64,000 nucleotides of DNA from Amycolatopsis sp. WAC 01376 (GCF_003947415.1 NZ_QHKL01000014.1:62001-126000); one strand, 5' to 3'. Shown: positions 1 through 27,580, counted from the stretch's first letter. Notes: a model not told the origin generated them from the letters alone. Numbers and translations are program-made.

Positions 1-3000
1 GGGTCAGCTCGCGGACGTCGCGGAGGAACGCGTCGAACGGCCGGGAAAGGTCCACTTCGGACCGCAGCACCAATGTGTTGACGAAGAAGCCGATCAGCCC
101 TTCCAGGTCGGTGCGTTCCCGGCCGGAGGTGACCGTACCGACGGCGACGTCGTCCTGCCCGGACCAGCGGGCGAACAGCAGCTGGCAGGCGGCGAGCAGG
201 GTCATGAACAGCGTGCCGTCCTGACGCCGGGAGAGCTCCTTCAGCCGCGCGGTGGTTGTTTCCGGAACGGTGAACTCCAGCAGCGCGCCGTTCTTGGTGC
301 GGACGGCAGGACGGGGACGGTCGGTGGGCAGCTCCAGCGGCGGGACGTCTTCGAGGCGGTGCCGCCAGTAACCCAGTTGCTCGTCCAGTATCGCCCCGGC
401 CAGGCGTTCGCGTTGCCACACCGCGAAGTCGGCGTACTGCACCGGCAGGTCCGGCAGGCTGACACGCTCACCGCGGACGAAAGCGGTGTACAGCGCGCTC
501 AGTTCGCCCGTGAGCACTCCCGCCGACCAGCCGTCGGTGACGATATGGTGCAGCACCAGCGTGAGCACATGCTCGTCCGGGGCCAGCCGCAGCAGCCGGG
601 TGCGCAGCAGCGGACCGTCGCGCAGATCGAACGGCGCCGTCGACGCTTCGGCAAGTGCGGCGGCCAGTCCGGTAGATCTGTCCTCTTCGGACAGTCCACT
701 GAGGTCGGTGAGTGGCACGCGGACTTCGGATGGCGGATGCACCACCTGGGTTCCGTGCCCGTCGACGGTGTCGAAAGTGGTGCGCAGGGCCTCGTGCCGG
801 GCCACGAGCGCGGTCAGCGCCCGGTCCAGTGCGCCAGTGTCGAGTTCTCCGCGAAGCCGCAACGCCGTCGGCGAGACGTACTCGGTACTGCCCGGTTCGA
901 ACTCGTCGAGGAACCACAAACGCTGCTGAGCGAACGAGAGCGGTGCCGTCAGCGCGCCGTTCGTCCGGTCCAGCACCGGAATCGCGACCTCGCACCCGGC
1001 GGGACCGGGCAGGACGGCGGCGAGGCGCTCGGGGGTGGGCGCGCTGAACAGCAGCCGCGCCGGGACTTCGGCCCCGAGCGCGGCCCGGAGGCGGGACAGG
1101 ACGCGGATGCCGAGGATCGAATCCCCGCCGAGATCGAAGAAGTTGTCCTCGATCCCGATCCGCTCGACGCCGAGCACGTCCGCCCAGACGCCGGTCACCA
1201 GCCGCTCCACGTCGTCGCGCGGGGCGACATACCGCGCGCGGGCGGCCGAGAAGTCCGGCGTCGGCAGGGCGGCCTGGTCGAGTTTGCCGTGCCGGGTCAG
1301 CGGCAGCCGGTCGAGCCGGACGAAGGCCGAGGGAACCAGGTAGTCGGGCAGCGACCCCGCCAGGAAGCGCCGGAGCTCGCCGACATCCGGACTACCGCCG
1401 CCCGGCACGAAATAGGCCACGAGCCGCTTGCCGTTGCGGTCCTCCCTCGCCACCACAGCGGCTTCGGCGACCACGGGGTGACGCAGCAGGGCGGCCTCCA
1501 CCTCGCCGGGTTCGACGCGGAACCCGCGGATCTTGACCTGCTCGTCGCACCGGCCGCGATAGTCCAGCGCTCCGTCACCGGTCCAGCGGACGAGGTCGCC
1601 GGTGGCGTACATCCGGGTGCCGGGTGCACCGAACGGGTCGGCGAGGAACCGGTCCGCGGTCAGACCGGTGCGGCCGAGGTAACCGCGAGCCAGCTGCGCG
1701 CCGCCGAGGTAGAGCTGTCCCGGTACTCCGAGCGGTACGGGTGACAACGTCTCGTCGAGGACGTAGGCGCGGAAGTTGCCCAGCGGGCGGCCGATCAACG
1801 GCCGGTCACCGGACACCGGCGTGCGGACGGCGTCGACGGTGGTCTCGGTCGGCCCGTAGTAGTTGTGGGCGGTCGTCCCGGGTAGCTCCGTCAGCTCGCG
1901 CCACAGGGTTTCCCCGATCGCTTCGCCGCCGAGCATCAGGTGTTTCGGCCGGTGCGGCCCGTCCAGCAGGCCGGCTGGGAGAAGCTGCCGCAGATAGGAC
2001 GGGGTCAGGTCGAGGAAGTCGATCCGGTGCCCGGTGACGTACCGGGTGAGCGCGTCCGGGTCCAGCCGGGTGTCGTCGTCCACGAGGTGCAGTTCGTGGC
2101 CGTCGGCCAGCAGCAGCGGCCCTTCCCAGGACGTGTCGAACGACAAGGCCGCCGTGCACGCCACGCGCAGGCGGCCGGTGCCGAAGACCCCTCGGTGGTC
2201 GGCCAGCAGGTTGACCAGCGCGCGGTGCTCGACCACGACGCCTTTCGGCTTGCCCGTCGACCCGGACGTGTAGATGACGTACGCGGCCTGATCCGAGCGA
2301 GGGCCGGTGAGCACCGCCGGGTGCCCTGCGCACTCGAAGTTCTCGTCCACCACCACGACCGGGGCCGCGTCACGCAGCAGCGTCTCGATGCGCTCCGCCG
2401 GGAGACCGGGGTCGACCGGCAGGTACACCGCGCCCGCCTTCAGCACGGCGAACAACGCCACCACGGCCTCGGCCGACCGAGGCAGCATGACGGCGACGAT
2501 CCGCTCCGGTCCGGCTCCCCGCCGCACCAGCTCACCGGCGAGTTCGTCGACGCGCCGGGTCAGCTCCGCGTAGTCCAGCGACTCGTCCCGGAACACCAAG
2601 GCGGTTTCGTGGGGCGTCGCCGCGGCCTGGGCGTCGAGCAGGTCCACGATGGTCGTGTCCGGTACATCGATACCGGTGTCGTTCCACTCGACGAGCATCC
2701 GGCGCAGCTCGCCTGCCGTCGCCAGCGGAAGCTCCGCCAGCGGCCGGTCCGGCCGGGCAGTGACGGCGTCCAGCAGCACCGCCAGATGGGCGATCAGCCG
2801 GTCGATGGTGTCCGCGTCGAACAACGCCGTGCTGTATTCGACCAGTCCGGCGAGCACGCCGTCGCGTTCCTCGAACTCGACGGTCAGGTCGAAGTTCGAG
2901 GACTTCCGCGCGACACCGACGTCTTCGGTCGCGAGCCCGTCGAAGGACGGCTTCGCCCCGGAGGCGCTGTGCAGCAGCACCATCACGTCGAACAGCGGAT

Positions 3001-4129
3001 TCCGGCTGGGATCGCGGTCCGCGTGCACGGCGTCGACCAGCCGCTCGAAAGGCACGTCGTCATGGGAGAAGGCGTCGAGCACCGTCTCCCGCACGCCGCC
3101 CAGCAGCTCACGGAAGCTCCGCGACAGGTCCACAGTGGACCGCAGCACCACGGTGTTGACGAAGAACCCGACCACCCGCTGCAGTTCCGGCCGGTCACGA
3201 CCCTGGACGACCGTGCCGACGGCCACGTCCTCCTGTCCGGCGTAGCGCGCGAACAGCACCTTGCAGGCCGCGAGCACGGTGGTGAACAGCGTGGTCTCGC
3301 AGGACCGTGCCAGCTCGGCCAGCCGCGCGGCGGTCTCCCCCGGCAGGCTGAATTCGCGCACCGCGCCCTCGGTGGACCGGGTCGCCGGCCGCGGCCGGTC
3401 GGTGGGCAGTTCCAGCGGGGCGAGCCCGCCCAACCTGTGCTGCCAGTAGGTGAGCCGTTCCGCGAGCACGTCGTCCGACAGCCGTTTCCGCTGCCACGCC
3501 GCGAAGTCGGCGTACTGCACCGGCTGCGGCGGGAGCACGGCCCGCGCACCGCGGACACCGGCGTTGTACAGCTCGGCGAGTTCGCCGGTGAGCACACCCA
3601 TCGACCAGCCGTCGGTGACGATGTGGTGCACGCAAAGCAGCAAGACGTGCTCCTCGGGGCCGATCTTGCCCAGCCACGCCCGCACCAACGGCCCACGCTG
3701 CAGGTCGAACGGTCGCGAGTACTCCTCGAGCAGCACCCGGTCGAGCGCTTCGCCGTCGACGTCCACCACGGGCAGCGGCAGGCCCGCCGGCGGGTGGATG
3801 ATCTGGACGCCTTCGCCGTCCACCTCGTCAAAGGTGGTACGCAACGACTCGTGCCGTTCCACGAGCGCCCGCAGGGCTTCCGCCAGAGCCGGGACGTCGA
3901 GTTCTCCGGTCAGCCGCAAGGCCAGCGCGCTGTTGTACTCGGCGTCGTCCGGGTGGAGGCGGTCGAGGAACCACAGCCGCCGTTGGGCGAACGACAGCGG
4001 CAGCGGGCGGTCACGATCCGCGGTGGGGAGCACGTCCGCCCGCCCGGCCGCGCCGGCCATCCTGGTGCGCAGCTTCTCCCGCAGTTCGGGAGAAAGCGCC
4101 GCGATTCGATCGGATCTGGATGACGTCAT
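1..4129 (-). CDS. Nonribosomal peptide synthetase, modules 6-7 (C-A-T-C..., C-terminus beyond the left edge)
   Basis: This is the second NRPS subunit of the operon; 1376 codons are visible and no stop is reached. The order is an N-terminal docking stretch (about residues 1-30, with a LSPELREKL helix), C6 (HHIVTDG near 168), A6 (YTSGSTG near 621), T6 (LGGDSI near 1002) and C7 (HHIVTDG near 1193). Both C domains look like the LCL type, so residues 5 and 6 should be L when condensed. The A6 specificity residues read D-T-E-D-M-G-Y-V-D-K. The acidic residues at code positions 3, 4 and 9 suggest a basic side chain (arginine-like), but I am not sure. The ATG lies 10 nt after the upstream stop, and its GAGGA ribosome site overlaps that TGA, so the two NRPS genes are translationally linked. 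No thioesterase is visible; the terminal modules lie outside the window. Confidence 0.95.
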   Translation of the reverse strand, partial: MTSSRSDRIAALSPELREKLRTRMAGAAGRADVLPTADRDRPLPLSFAQRRLWFLDRLHPDDAEYNSALALRLTGELDVPALAEALRALVERHESLRTTFDEVDGEGVQIIHPPAGLPLPVVDVDGEALDRVLLEEYSRPFDLQRGPLVRAWLGKIGPEEHVLLLCVHHIVTDGWSMGVLTGELAELYNAGVRGARAVLPPQPVQYADFAAWQRKRLSDDVLAERLTYWQHRLGGLAPLELPTDRPRPATRSTEGAVREFSLPGETAARLAELARSCETTLFTTVLAACKVLFARYAGQEDVAVGTVVQGRDRPELQRVVGFFVNTVVLRSTVDLSRSFRELLGGVRETVLDAFSHDDVPFERLVDAVHADRDPSRNPLFDVMVLLHSASGAKPSFDGLATEDVGVARKSSNFDLTVEFEERDGVLAGLVEYSTALFDADTIDRLIAHLAVLLDAVTARPDRPLAELPLATAGELRRMLVEWNDTGIDVPDTTIVDLLDAQAAATPHETALVFRDESLDYAELTRRVDELAGELVRRGAGPERIVAVMLPRSAEAVVALFAVLKAGAVYLPVDPGLPAERIETLLRDAAPVVVVDENFECAGHPAVLTGPRSDQAAYVIYTSGSTGKPKGVVVEHRALVNLLADHRGVFGTGRLRVACTAALSFDTSWEGPLLLADGHELHLVDDDTRLDPDALTRYVTGHRIDFLDLTPSYLRQLLPAGLLDGPHRPKHLMLGGEAIGETLWRELTELPGTTAHNYYGPTETTVDAVRTPVSGDRPLIGRPLGNFRAYVLDETLSPVPLGVPGQLYLGGAQLARGYLGRTGLTADRFLADPFGAPGTRMYATGDLVRWTGDGALDYRGRCDEQVKIRGFRVEPGEVEAALLRHPVVAEAAVVAREDRNGKRLVAYFVPGGGSPDVGELRRFLAGSLPDYLVPSAFVRLDRLPLTRHGKLDQAALPTPDFSAARARYVAPRDDVERLVTGVWADVLGVERIGIEDNFFDLGGDSILGIRVLSRLRAALGAEVPARLLFSAPTPERLAAVLPGPAGCEVAIPVLDRTNGALTAPLSFAQQRLWFLDEFEPGSTEYVSPTALRLRGELDTGALDRALTALVARHEALRTTFDTVDGHGTQVVHPPSEVRVPLTDLSGLSEEDRSTGLAAALAEASTAPFDLRDGPLLRTRLLRLAPDEHVLTLVLHHIVTDGWSAGVLTGELSALYTAFVRGERVSLPDLPVQYADFAVWQRERLAGAILDEQLGYWRHRLEDVPPLELPTDRPRPAVRTKNGALLEFTVPETTTARLKELSRRQDGTLFMTLLAACQLLFARWSGQDDVAVGTVTSGRERTDLEGLIGFFVNTLVLRSEVDLSRPFDAFLRDVRELT

Positions 4130-4139
4130 GGGCAGGTCC

Positions 4140-22133
<17,994 letters not shown>

Positions 22134-22246
22134 GAAACGTCGAACCTTCCGAGCGCGCGTCGAGGACCGCCTCAAGGGAGACGGGTGGACGGAGACAGAG
22201 GGGGAAGAAGACAGGCCTCTCGGGCCGTAGGGCGGTGCGACCGCCT

Positions 22247-23593
22247 TCAGTGACTCACCCGCTCGGCGAGACGGCCACCGACCTGCAAGGCGGTGACGCG
22301 TCCGGTGCGGGGATCGCGGACGATGCGGCCGCAGTCGGCCCGCAGTCCGGTGGCGGGGTCCGGGACCGACATCGTGCCGCAGTCGTAGAGGGCCAGGTCG
22401 CGGTGGACCTCACCGTCCACCGTGAGGCATACGACGCCCTCGGTGTCGGTCTCCACGACGTACTCCAGCTCCCCGTTGCGATAGCCGCCGCGGCTCTCGT
22501 CCGGCATGGTGACCCGCCGGGCACGCTCACCGCGCGCCCGGTAGTCCGGGATGTCCAGGCCGAGCGCGCGCAACTCCCGCAGCACCGCGGACCACAGCGC
22601 CGCTCCTCCGACGGCGTTGGTGGTCAGCGCGACGACGGTCTGTCCTCCGCCGTCGATGCGCAGGTGGCACGACGTTCCGTCCGCCGTGCCGTCGTGGCCC
22701 AGCCAGGTGGTGCGTTTCCCCTGGAAACGCGACAGGCCCAGCCCCCAGCCATCGGCGAGGCCGAAGGGTTCGGCGTCGCCGGGGGCGTACATCTCCCTCG
22801 CGGTCGCCTCGTCGAGCAGACAGGGATTGCCCAGATGAACTTGCCCGAACTTGATCAGTTCACGGGCGCTCAACGCCAGGCCGCCGACGGGAGCGAGCAC
22901 CGGGGCCAGCATCTGCTCGACCACCCGGGGCCGGGCTCCTGGACGACCGGCGTGTCCTTTGGCACTCGGCTCCCGGCCCGCGCACCCGATGAAGGCGGCG
23001 TCCATGCCCAGCGGGCGGATCAGGATCGTGTCGAGGGCCTCCTGCCACGGCATGCCGGTCGCTTCTTCGATGAGCATGCCGACGAGCGCGTAGCCGACAC
23101 TGGAGTAGGAGAAGGCGGTGGCGGGGGCGCAGACCAGCAGGTCCGGGCGCAGCCAGCCGAGCAGGTCGCGACGGCTGGCGCAGTGTTCGGCGGGGTCGGA
23201 GGGCAGGCCGCTGGTGTGCCCGAGCAACTGCCGGAGGGTCAGCAGGCCGCCGAGCTCGCTGTCGCGCAGTTCCGGGAGGAACTCGCCGATGGGCGTGTCG
23301 AGCTCGAGATCGCCGTCGGCCACCAGGAGCATCGCGAGCGTCGCGGTGAAGGCCTTGGTGATGGACCCGACGGGCACCGTCGAAGCCGGCTTCATCGGGC
23401 GGTCGCCGTCTTCCACACCGGCTTCGGCCACCGAGAGTTCGTCGCGGTGCCACACCGCGAGCTGGGCTCCCGGCACCTGGTGCCGCTGGATCAGAGAGCT
23501 GAGGACCCCGGCCAACCTGCCTGGCGGGATGGGGCGGACCGACTGCCTTCCGGACGTCGCGGGAACACACGAATCTGCCACTGACGAAAACAC
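22247..23593 (-). CDS. Stand-alone PBP-type thioesterase / peptide cyclase (SurE-like serine hydrolase)
   Basis: This is a 448-residue beta-lactamase/penicillin-binding-protein-fold serine hydrolase. The SxxK motif is S77-I-T-K80 in VGSITKAFTATL. The tyrosine motif is Y163-S-S165, where the fold usually has YxN. An H300-D-G motif stands in place of KTG, followed by a C-terminal beta-rich domain of about 110 residues. Size, architecture and position next to an NRPS match the SurE family of trans-acting thioesterases, which release and head-to-tail cyclise peptides using a D-residue donor and an L-residue acceptor. It is first in the operon, 113 bp ahead of the five-module NRPS, whose visible part lacks a thioesterase. 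The start is GTG with GGAAGG 8 nt upstream, the same ribosome-site sequence as the NRPS. No signal peptide is obvious, as expected for a cytoplasmic partner. The alternative is a D-aminopeptidase or esterase of the same fold. A short hairpin (22231-22245) follows the stop. Confidence 0.85.
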   Translation of the reverse strand: MFSSVADSCVPATSGRQSVRPIPPGRLAGVLSSLIQRHQVPGAQLAVWHRDELSVAEAGVEDGDRPMKPASTVPVGSITKAFTATLAMLLVADGDLELDTPIGEFLPELRDSELGGLLTLRQLLGHTSGLPSDPAEHCASRRDLLGWLRPDLLVCAPATAFSYSSVGYALVGMLIEEATGMPWQEALDTILIRPLGMDAAFIGCAGREPSAKGHAGRPGARPRVVEQMLAPVLAPVGGLALSARELIKFGQVHLGNPCLLDEATAREMYAPGDAEPFGLADGWGLGLSRFQGKRTTWLGHDGTADGTSCHLRIDGGGQTVVALTTNAVGGAALWSAVLRELRALGLDIPDYRARGERARRVTMPDESRGGYRNGELEYVVETDTEGVVCLTVDGEVHRDLALYDCGTMSVPDPATGLRADCGRIVRDPRTGRVTALQVGGRLAERVSH

Positions 23594-24201
23594 TGAACAG
23601 ACCTTCCGAACACTTCAACTGCCACAGGAGTAAATCGCACGTACCAATGACCGCTGTGGCGTCCCGAGAAGGTCGCCGCGCATCATTCTCGCCAAGAGAC
23701 GTCTCACACGTTGCCAACCTGGCTCCGATTTCGACACCACCAAGTGGACCAATCCCGAAAACAATCGAAGATCATATCGGCTCGCAAATCAAAAGCACAG
23801 AATTGCCAAGATCGCAATTCGAGCGCGTCGCCGAAAAATTGGCGATCTGTCAATTCCATGCCGTGGAACCGTGGTCCGGTCACTCTTGAAACCTGGCTCC
23901 ACCTGAGGTATCGCACCGCTGCGGTCAACTCAAGGAGCCGACACATCGGAGAAAGATCATGAATTCGGCCTCGCCGAGAAATTTTCCTGAACAGCACGTG
24001 ACAACAATGCCGGGCCGAAATGCGACCTGCGCAAACTGTGTTATATACCCATGAAATGTTTTCTCAAACATCCGACCCGTAAGCAGGCGCTGGATGGAGT
24101 GGCTCGCATCGCTTGGCCGGGCGGACGGCGTTGCCGGCCGTTGCGGCGTCGGCGAAATTCGCGCGCGGCTTCCGCGGCAAGCTGTCACCATACGAGACGA
24201 C
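23594..24201. promoter_or_regulatory. AT-richer divergent intergenic region ahead of the NRPS operon
   Basis: These 608 bp separate the minus-strand NRPS operon from the plus-strand hypothetical gene, and they are clearly less GC-rich than the flanks. Short open frames exist on both strands, but none has a convincing ribosome site or recognisable product. It should hold the operon promoter (minus strand) and a plus-strand promoter; a TATATA element at about 24042-24047 could be a -10 box for the latter. Inverted repeats within it are listed separately. Confidence 0.6.
23800..23855. promoter_or_regulatory. Two neighbouring inverted repeats, candidate operators of the NRPS operon
   Basis: The first repeat is GAATTGC (23800-23806) and GCAATTC (23814-23820) around a 7-nt spacer, a perfect 7-bp dyad. 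The second is AATTG (23837-23841) and CAATT (23851-23855). Their centres are about 36 bp apart and share an AATTG half-site, which suggests a dimeric regulator. No pathway-specific regulator gene is visible beside them; it may lie beyond the left edge. Confidence 0.35.
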
Positions 24202-25188
24202 ATGGAAAGCGAAGTGAAATGGCCGACGACCGGCCGGGCGCCGAAGACACTGACCTGGCACGGCGACGGCCTCGCCGACTGGGTGAGCGGCTACACCTGG
24301 TATCCGGACGGCCCCGTGGGTGAGAGTCCTCAGTATCCCTTCCCTGCCCCCTACGACGGCGCGGCCGTGTCACCGTCCGGGCGTTACCAGGTCGTCTACA
24401 GCGAGTACGGGCTGGATGCCCAGCTGCTCGACCGGGGCGAGCCCCTCCGCGAAGTCACCCGCGATGACGACGACCCCGGCGCCTTCCTCTTCCCCGTCAG
24501 CTTCATGACGCTTCCGGACGGGCGGGAAGCCCTCATCTCCTGCCCCGAGCATCGCGGCAAGCTCGAAATCGAGCAGGCCGACACCGGGGAGCGCCTGACC
24601 GCACGCGACGGTGCGGCGGACGACTACTACCACTCCCGGCTGGCCGTCAGCCCCGGCGACCGGTGGCTGCTCAGCGCGGGTTGGATCTGGCATCCTTTCA
24701 GCATCCCCCAGGTCTACGATCTCCGGCTCGCACTGACGGATCCGGCCTCGCTCGACACGAACGACGTACTCCCGAGCGGGCTCTTCCAGGGCGATCTCGA
24801 GTCGGCATGCTGGCTTGACGACGATCGCGTCGCGTTCTGCGCCGAACCCGGCACCGGCGGCCGCGAACCTCGGCGGCTCTGCCCAGGCGACCTCGGCGTG
24901 TGGTCCATGCAGGCGGGCACATGGGAGAGCAAAGTGCCCGTCCAAGGTCATCTCGGCACCCTCCACCGGTTCGGGAAATACCTGCTAAGCCTCTACGGGC
25001 ACCCGAAGCTCGTCGACCCCGCGACCGGCGCCGTGCTCAAAGCGTGGCCACACCTGGCGACCGGCGACCGCACCGACGGTATCGGCTGGGAACTCGAGAA
25101 TCAGCCCGCCGTGGCCGTGCACCAGGACGGCACCCGGTTCGCCGTCGCGGCCGACGAGTTCATCACCATCGTCACCTGGTCGCACTGA
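24202..25188 (+). CDS. Hypothetical protein with beta-propeller-like repeats
   Basis: This is a 328-residue protein that I do not recognise as a named family. It has no signal peptide or membrane segment. It contains repeated short beta-strand patterns such as VSPSGRYQVVYS, VSPGDRWLLSAGW and HQDGTRFAVAADEFITIV, which recall blades of WD40 or quinoprotein-like propellers. I chose the ATG at 24202 over an upstream in-frame ATG at 24094 because the upstream part is arginine-rich and low in coding character; the ribosome site is weak (GAGACGA). It is divergent from the NRPS operon and probably not part of it. Confidence 0.7.
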   Translation: MESEVKWPTTGRAPKTLTWHGDGLADWVSGYTWYPDGPVGESPQYPFPAPYDGAAVSPSGRYQVVYSEYGLDAQLLDRGEPLREVTRDDDDPGAFLFPVSFMTLPDGREALISCPEHRGKLEIEQADTGERLTARDGAADDYYHSRLAVSPGDRWLLSAGWIWHPFSIPQVYDLRLALTDPASLDTNDVLPSGLFQGDLESACWLDDDRVAFCAEPGTGGREPRRLCPGDLGVWSMQAGTWESKVPVQGHLGTLHRFGKYLLSLYGHPKLVDPATGAVLKAWPHLATGDRTDGIGWELENQPAVAVHQDGTRFAVAADEFITIVTWSH

Positions 25189-25367
25189 CACTTCTTCCAT
25201 GGCGGACGGCGCGAACGTGGCAGTCGAGGATCCGCGCACCAGGCCGAGCGAGCCGGGAGGGGACGGCGCGTGCGGTCACGCCACCCTGCCCCGCGCCGGA
25301 CTACCCTGCACAGCGCCGTCTTCCCGCCGCGTGCTTCCGTGCCGCGACTCCGGACCGACCGGTTGCG

Positions 25368-26369
25368 TCACTTACCCGCGACCGCGCCGCGATGATTCAC
25401 GGGCTCGGCTGTTGGAGTGGCGATCAAATCGACGCCGAGTGGCGTGCACCAATGCAGGACGGCTTTGCCGTCGCGATGGGTGGTGATCAGCCGGGCGTCG
25501 CGCAGAGTCCTGGCTTGCATCGATGCCGCGGGCACGGAGACGTGCAGAGTGCGCGCGAGTTCGGTCGTGGTGTGCGGCTTCGTCAGGACGCGCAAGGTGT
25601 CCGCGCGCGTGCTGCCCAGCAATGCCGCGAGAGGATCGCCGACCGTGTCGGCATCGTGCAAGGGAAGCGGCGTGACGGCCGGGTAGATGACCAGCGCCGG
25701 CCCTGCAGGCCGCGGCGCCACGAGAACCCGGCCGGTCCAGAACAGTGACGGCAGGAGCACCACGCCTTCGCCGCGCAACGTCACTTCCCTGTCGACGTCG
25801 GGCGAATCGATTTCCAGGCTCATGTCACGCCACCGCAACCCGGCGGACAGACTCGTGAAGGTGCGCTCGAGTCCTTGCCGGGCAAGGAAATGTGCGCGCC
25901 AGGCGGCTTCGGCGTAGAAGGCGGCCTGGAGCCGTGGCCACTCCGCGGCCAAAATGTGCCTGTGCGCTTCCCTTACGGCGTGCTCGAGGATGTGCCAGGC
26001 GTGACGATCCTGTGCGGCAAGCTGCCGAATCCAGGCGGTCCGCGGCCGGTCGACCGCACAGATCCGTCGCAATTCCGCCTCGACGACCGCTCGGTCGGTA
26101 GCGAGAACCTGAGACAAGCCATCGTCCAGCCCGGCACTCGGCGGGTCGAGGAACAGCGGTCCGATACCGGTCGGAGACAGCAATTGCAGTAGCGGCTCGG
26201 CCCGCACGGGCAGACCACGTGCCGTCCGTCTTCGCCAGCCACCGAAGACGTGGCGACTGTCGCGGCGCTGCAACGTCATCAGCGCAAGGACCAGTTCCAT
26301 CAGCGGAGCCGGAGTGTCCGCCACGGTGACCTTCAGCAGGTCTTCTGCAGTAAAAAACACCTTCAGCAC
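25368..26369 (-). CDS. Winged-helix transcriptional regulator (DUF5937/ArsR-like)
   Basis: This 333-residue protein has an N-terminal LKVFFTAEDLLKVTVADTP segment, typical of a group of actinobacterial regulators of about 330 residues. These carry an ArsR-type winged helix near the C-terminus; here about residues 255-315, with STRADTLRVLTKPHTTTELA followed by a recognition helix (VSVPAASMQARTLRDARLI). The ligand is unknown. The start is GTG at 26369 with a GGGGGG-rich ribosome site 5-6 nt upstream; an ATG ten codons earlier lacks one. It is transcribed away from the small secreted protein at 26578, leaving a 208-bp shared upstream region that could be its target. Confidence 0.75.
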   Translation of the reverse strand: MLKVFFTAEDLLKVTVADTPAPLMELVLALMTLQRRDSRHVFGGWRRRTARGLPVRAEPLLQLLSPTGIGPLFLDPPSAGLDDGLSQVLATDRAVVEAELRRICAVDRPRTAWIRQLAAQDRHAWHILEHAVREAHRHILAAEWPRLQAAFYAEAAWRAHFLARQGLERTFTSLSAGLRWRDMSLEIDSPDVDREVTLRGEGVVLLPSLFWTGRVLVAPRPAGPALVIYPAVTPLPLHDADTVGDPLAALLGSTRADTLRVLTKPHTTTELARTLHVSVPAASMQARTLRDARLITTHRDGKAVLHWCTPLGVDLIATPTAEPVNHRGAVAGK

Positions 26370-26577
26370 GTCATCCCCCCAGATGCGGCTCCGCCGCACG
26401 TTTCAGTTGTGGTTGAACACATGGCAGCACAGTCGAGAGTGCCAGACACTGGTCATGCGATCCACTGGATCAAGTTCCCAAGATGGGTTACTCCTCAACT
26501 GGGGCCATCGAATGATTTCTATTGCGTCTTCACGGCGACGCATTCACATCGGAAAAGACCGATCGAGAGGGATAATG

Positions 26578-26967
26578 ATGAGAAAATCGCTACACCGCGC
26601 CTTGCTCACACTGCCTGCCGTGGTCGCGGCGACGCTGGTCAGCGTCAGCGGGACAGCCACGGCCACACCCGCAGAAACGCGAACCGAACCCGTTCAGACC
26701 ATGGACTGCAGTCACCCACATTCGAACAAGGACAGCGGCTCGGGCCGGACGACAACGGTTCTGCGCTACCGGACCGGGCCGCACACCTCCTGCGAGCCAC
26801 TGGGACAAGCAGGCAATAACACGCTGATCTACTACCACTGCTGGACTTCCGGTGAATCGGTCGGCGGCGTGAGTACCTGGACCTGGGGACGTGTCGCGGG
26901 CACACAGCGCGCAGGCTGGTTCTCCGACAAGTACCTCAGCAACGGCGGCTCCACGAAGAAGTGCTGA
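26578..26967 (+). CDS. Small secreted SH3-like protein
   Basis: This 129-residue precursor has a Sec signal peptide (residues 1-30, charged N-terminus, hydrophobic core and an ATATPA cleavage region). The mature part resembles bacterial SH3 domains of the VLRYRTGPHTSCEPLG...WGRVAGTQRAGWFSDKYL type and has paired cysteines, including a C-terminal KKC. Such proteins probably bind cell wall or act as small extracellular adaptors; no enzymatic motif is seen. Two adjacent ATGs exist (26575, 26578); GAGAGG gives the better spacing to the second. A strong hairpin follows the gene. Confidence 0.75.
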   Translation: MRKSLHRALLTLPAVVAATLVSVSGTATATPAETRTEPVQTMDCSHPHSNKDSGSGRTTTVLRYRTGPHTSCEPLGQAGNNTLIYYHCWTSGESVGGVSTWTWGRVAGTQRAGWFSDKYLSNGGSTKKC

Positions 26968-26973
26968 GCTGAG

Positions 26974-27008
26974 ACCGTGGTGCCGAGCCCTCCACCCGGC
27001 ACCACGGT
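26974..27008 (+). terminator. Hairpin terminator after the SH3-like gene
   Basis: A perfect 12-bp inverted repeat (accgtggtgccg, 26974-26985, with its complement at 26997-27008) around an 11-nt loop begins 7 bp after the stop codon. There is no U-tract, as is common in high-GC actinobacteria. Confidence 0.6.
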
Positions 27009-27208
27009 CACCACCCGGCCCGGCAGGACTCGGTGCCACGCCGCACTGCGGCACGGCCGGAATCCGATTTCCCGGGACGCGACCTACCGACCGGCCAATG
27101 CCCCTTCGCGGCGGTGGGTCCACCTCGGGTGGACGCGCTACTCGGTCGCACCGTTCGGACTCCGGTTGGCGGTGCACCAGGCGGTGGAGTCCGCGTAGCG
27201 TCGTCGCC

Positions 27209-27523
27209 ATGTCCAAGGGACAGAAGCCCGCTCTGAGCTTCTGGAGACTGATGGGCCGCGTGGCCGGGTTCCTGGTCGGGGCCGGCCTGATTGTCTTGGC
27301 CCTGCTGGCCGTGACAGGCAACATCACCATCGTGAACGGCGCGGGCGAGCCCATCACCAATATCTTCGTCCACATACTGTTCGGGCTGATCTACGGCGCC
27401 CTCGGGCTGACGGCCATAAGTGCCGCGTTCACAGGACTCCCAGAAGAGCCGCACAGCAACAGCGGGCACACCGACCGCGACAGGGGCTTCGACGGGGACG
27501 ACGGCGACGTCGACTTCGACTGA
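27209..27523 (+). CDS. Small integral membrane protein of unknown function
   Basis: This 104-residue protein has two predicted membrane segments (about residues 14-36 and 48-72), a basic N-terminus (MSKGQKP) and a strongly acidic C-terminal tail (RGFDGDDGDVDFD). I recognise no family. The ATG at 27209 was chosen because upstream codons in the same frame look like random high-GC sequence. The ribosome site is weak, so the exact start is uncertain. It converges on the LuxR gene. Confidence 0.55.
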   Translation: MSKGQKPALSFWRLMGRVAGFLVGAGLIVLALLAVTGNITIVNGAGEPITNIFVHILFGLIYGALGLTAISAAFTGLPEEPHSNSGHTDRDRGFDGDDGDVDFD

Positions 27524-27580
27524 AAGGTCCGCGGCACAGCCAGTAGCCGCTCGTTGGCCCGGCGCCCCACTGCCATCGCG

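Noticed and set aside
22235..23584. 449-codon plus-strand frame opposite the cyclase gene
   Set aside because: Composition is that of an antisense shadow; the minus-strand protein has intact catalytic motifs and a good ribosome site.
23704..23997. 97-codon minus-strand frame in the NRPS promoter region
   Set aside because: No ribosome site or family, and it spans the AT-richer stretch with dyads; more likely regulatory DNA.
24202..25188. Assigning the propeller-like gene to the NRPS cluster as a tailoring enzyme
   Set aside because: It is divergent, has no catalytic motif, and there is a 600-bp gap.
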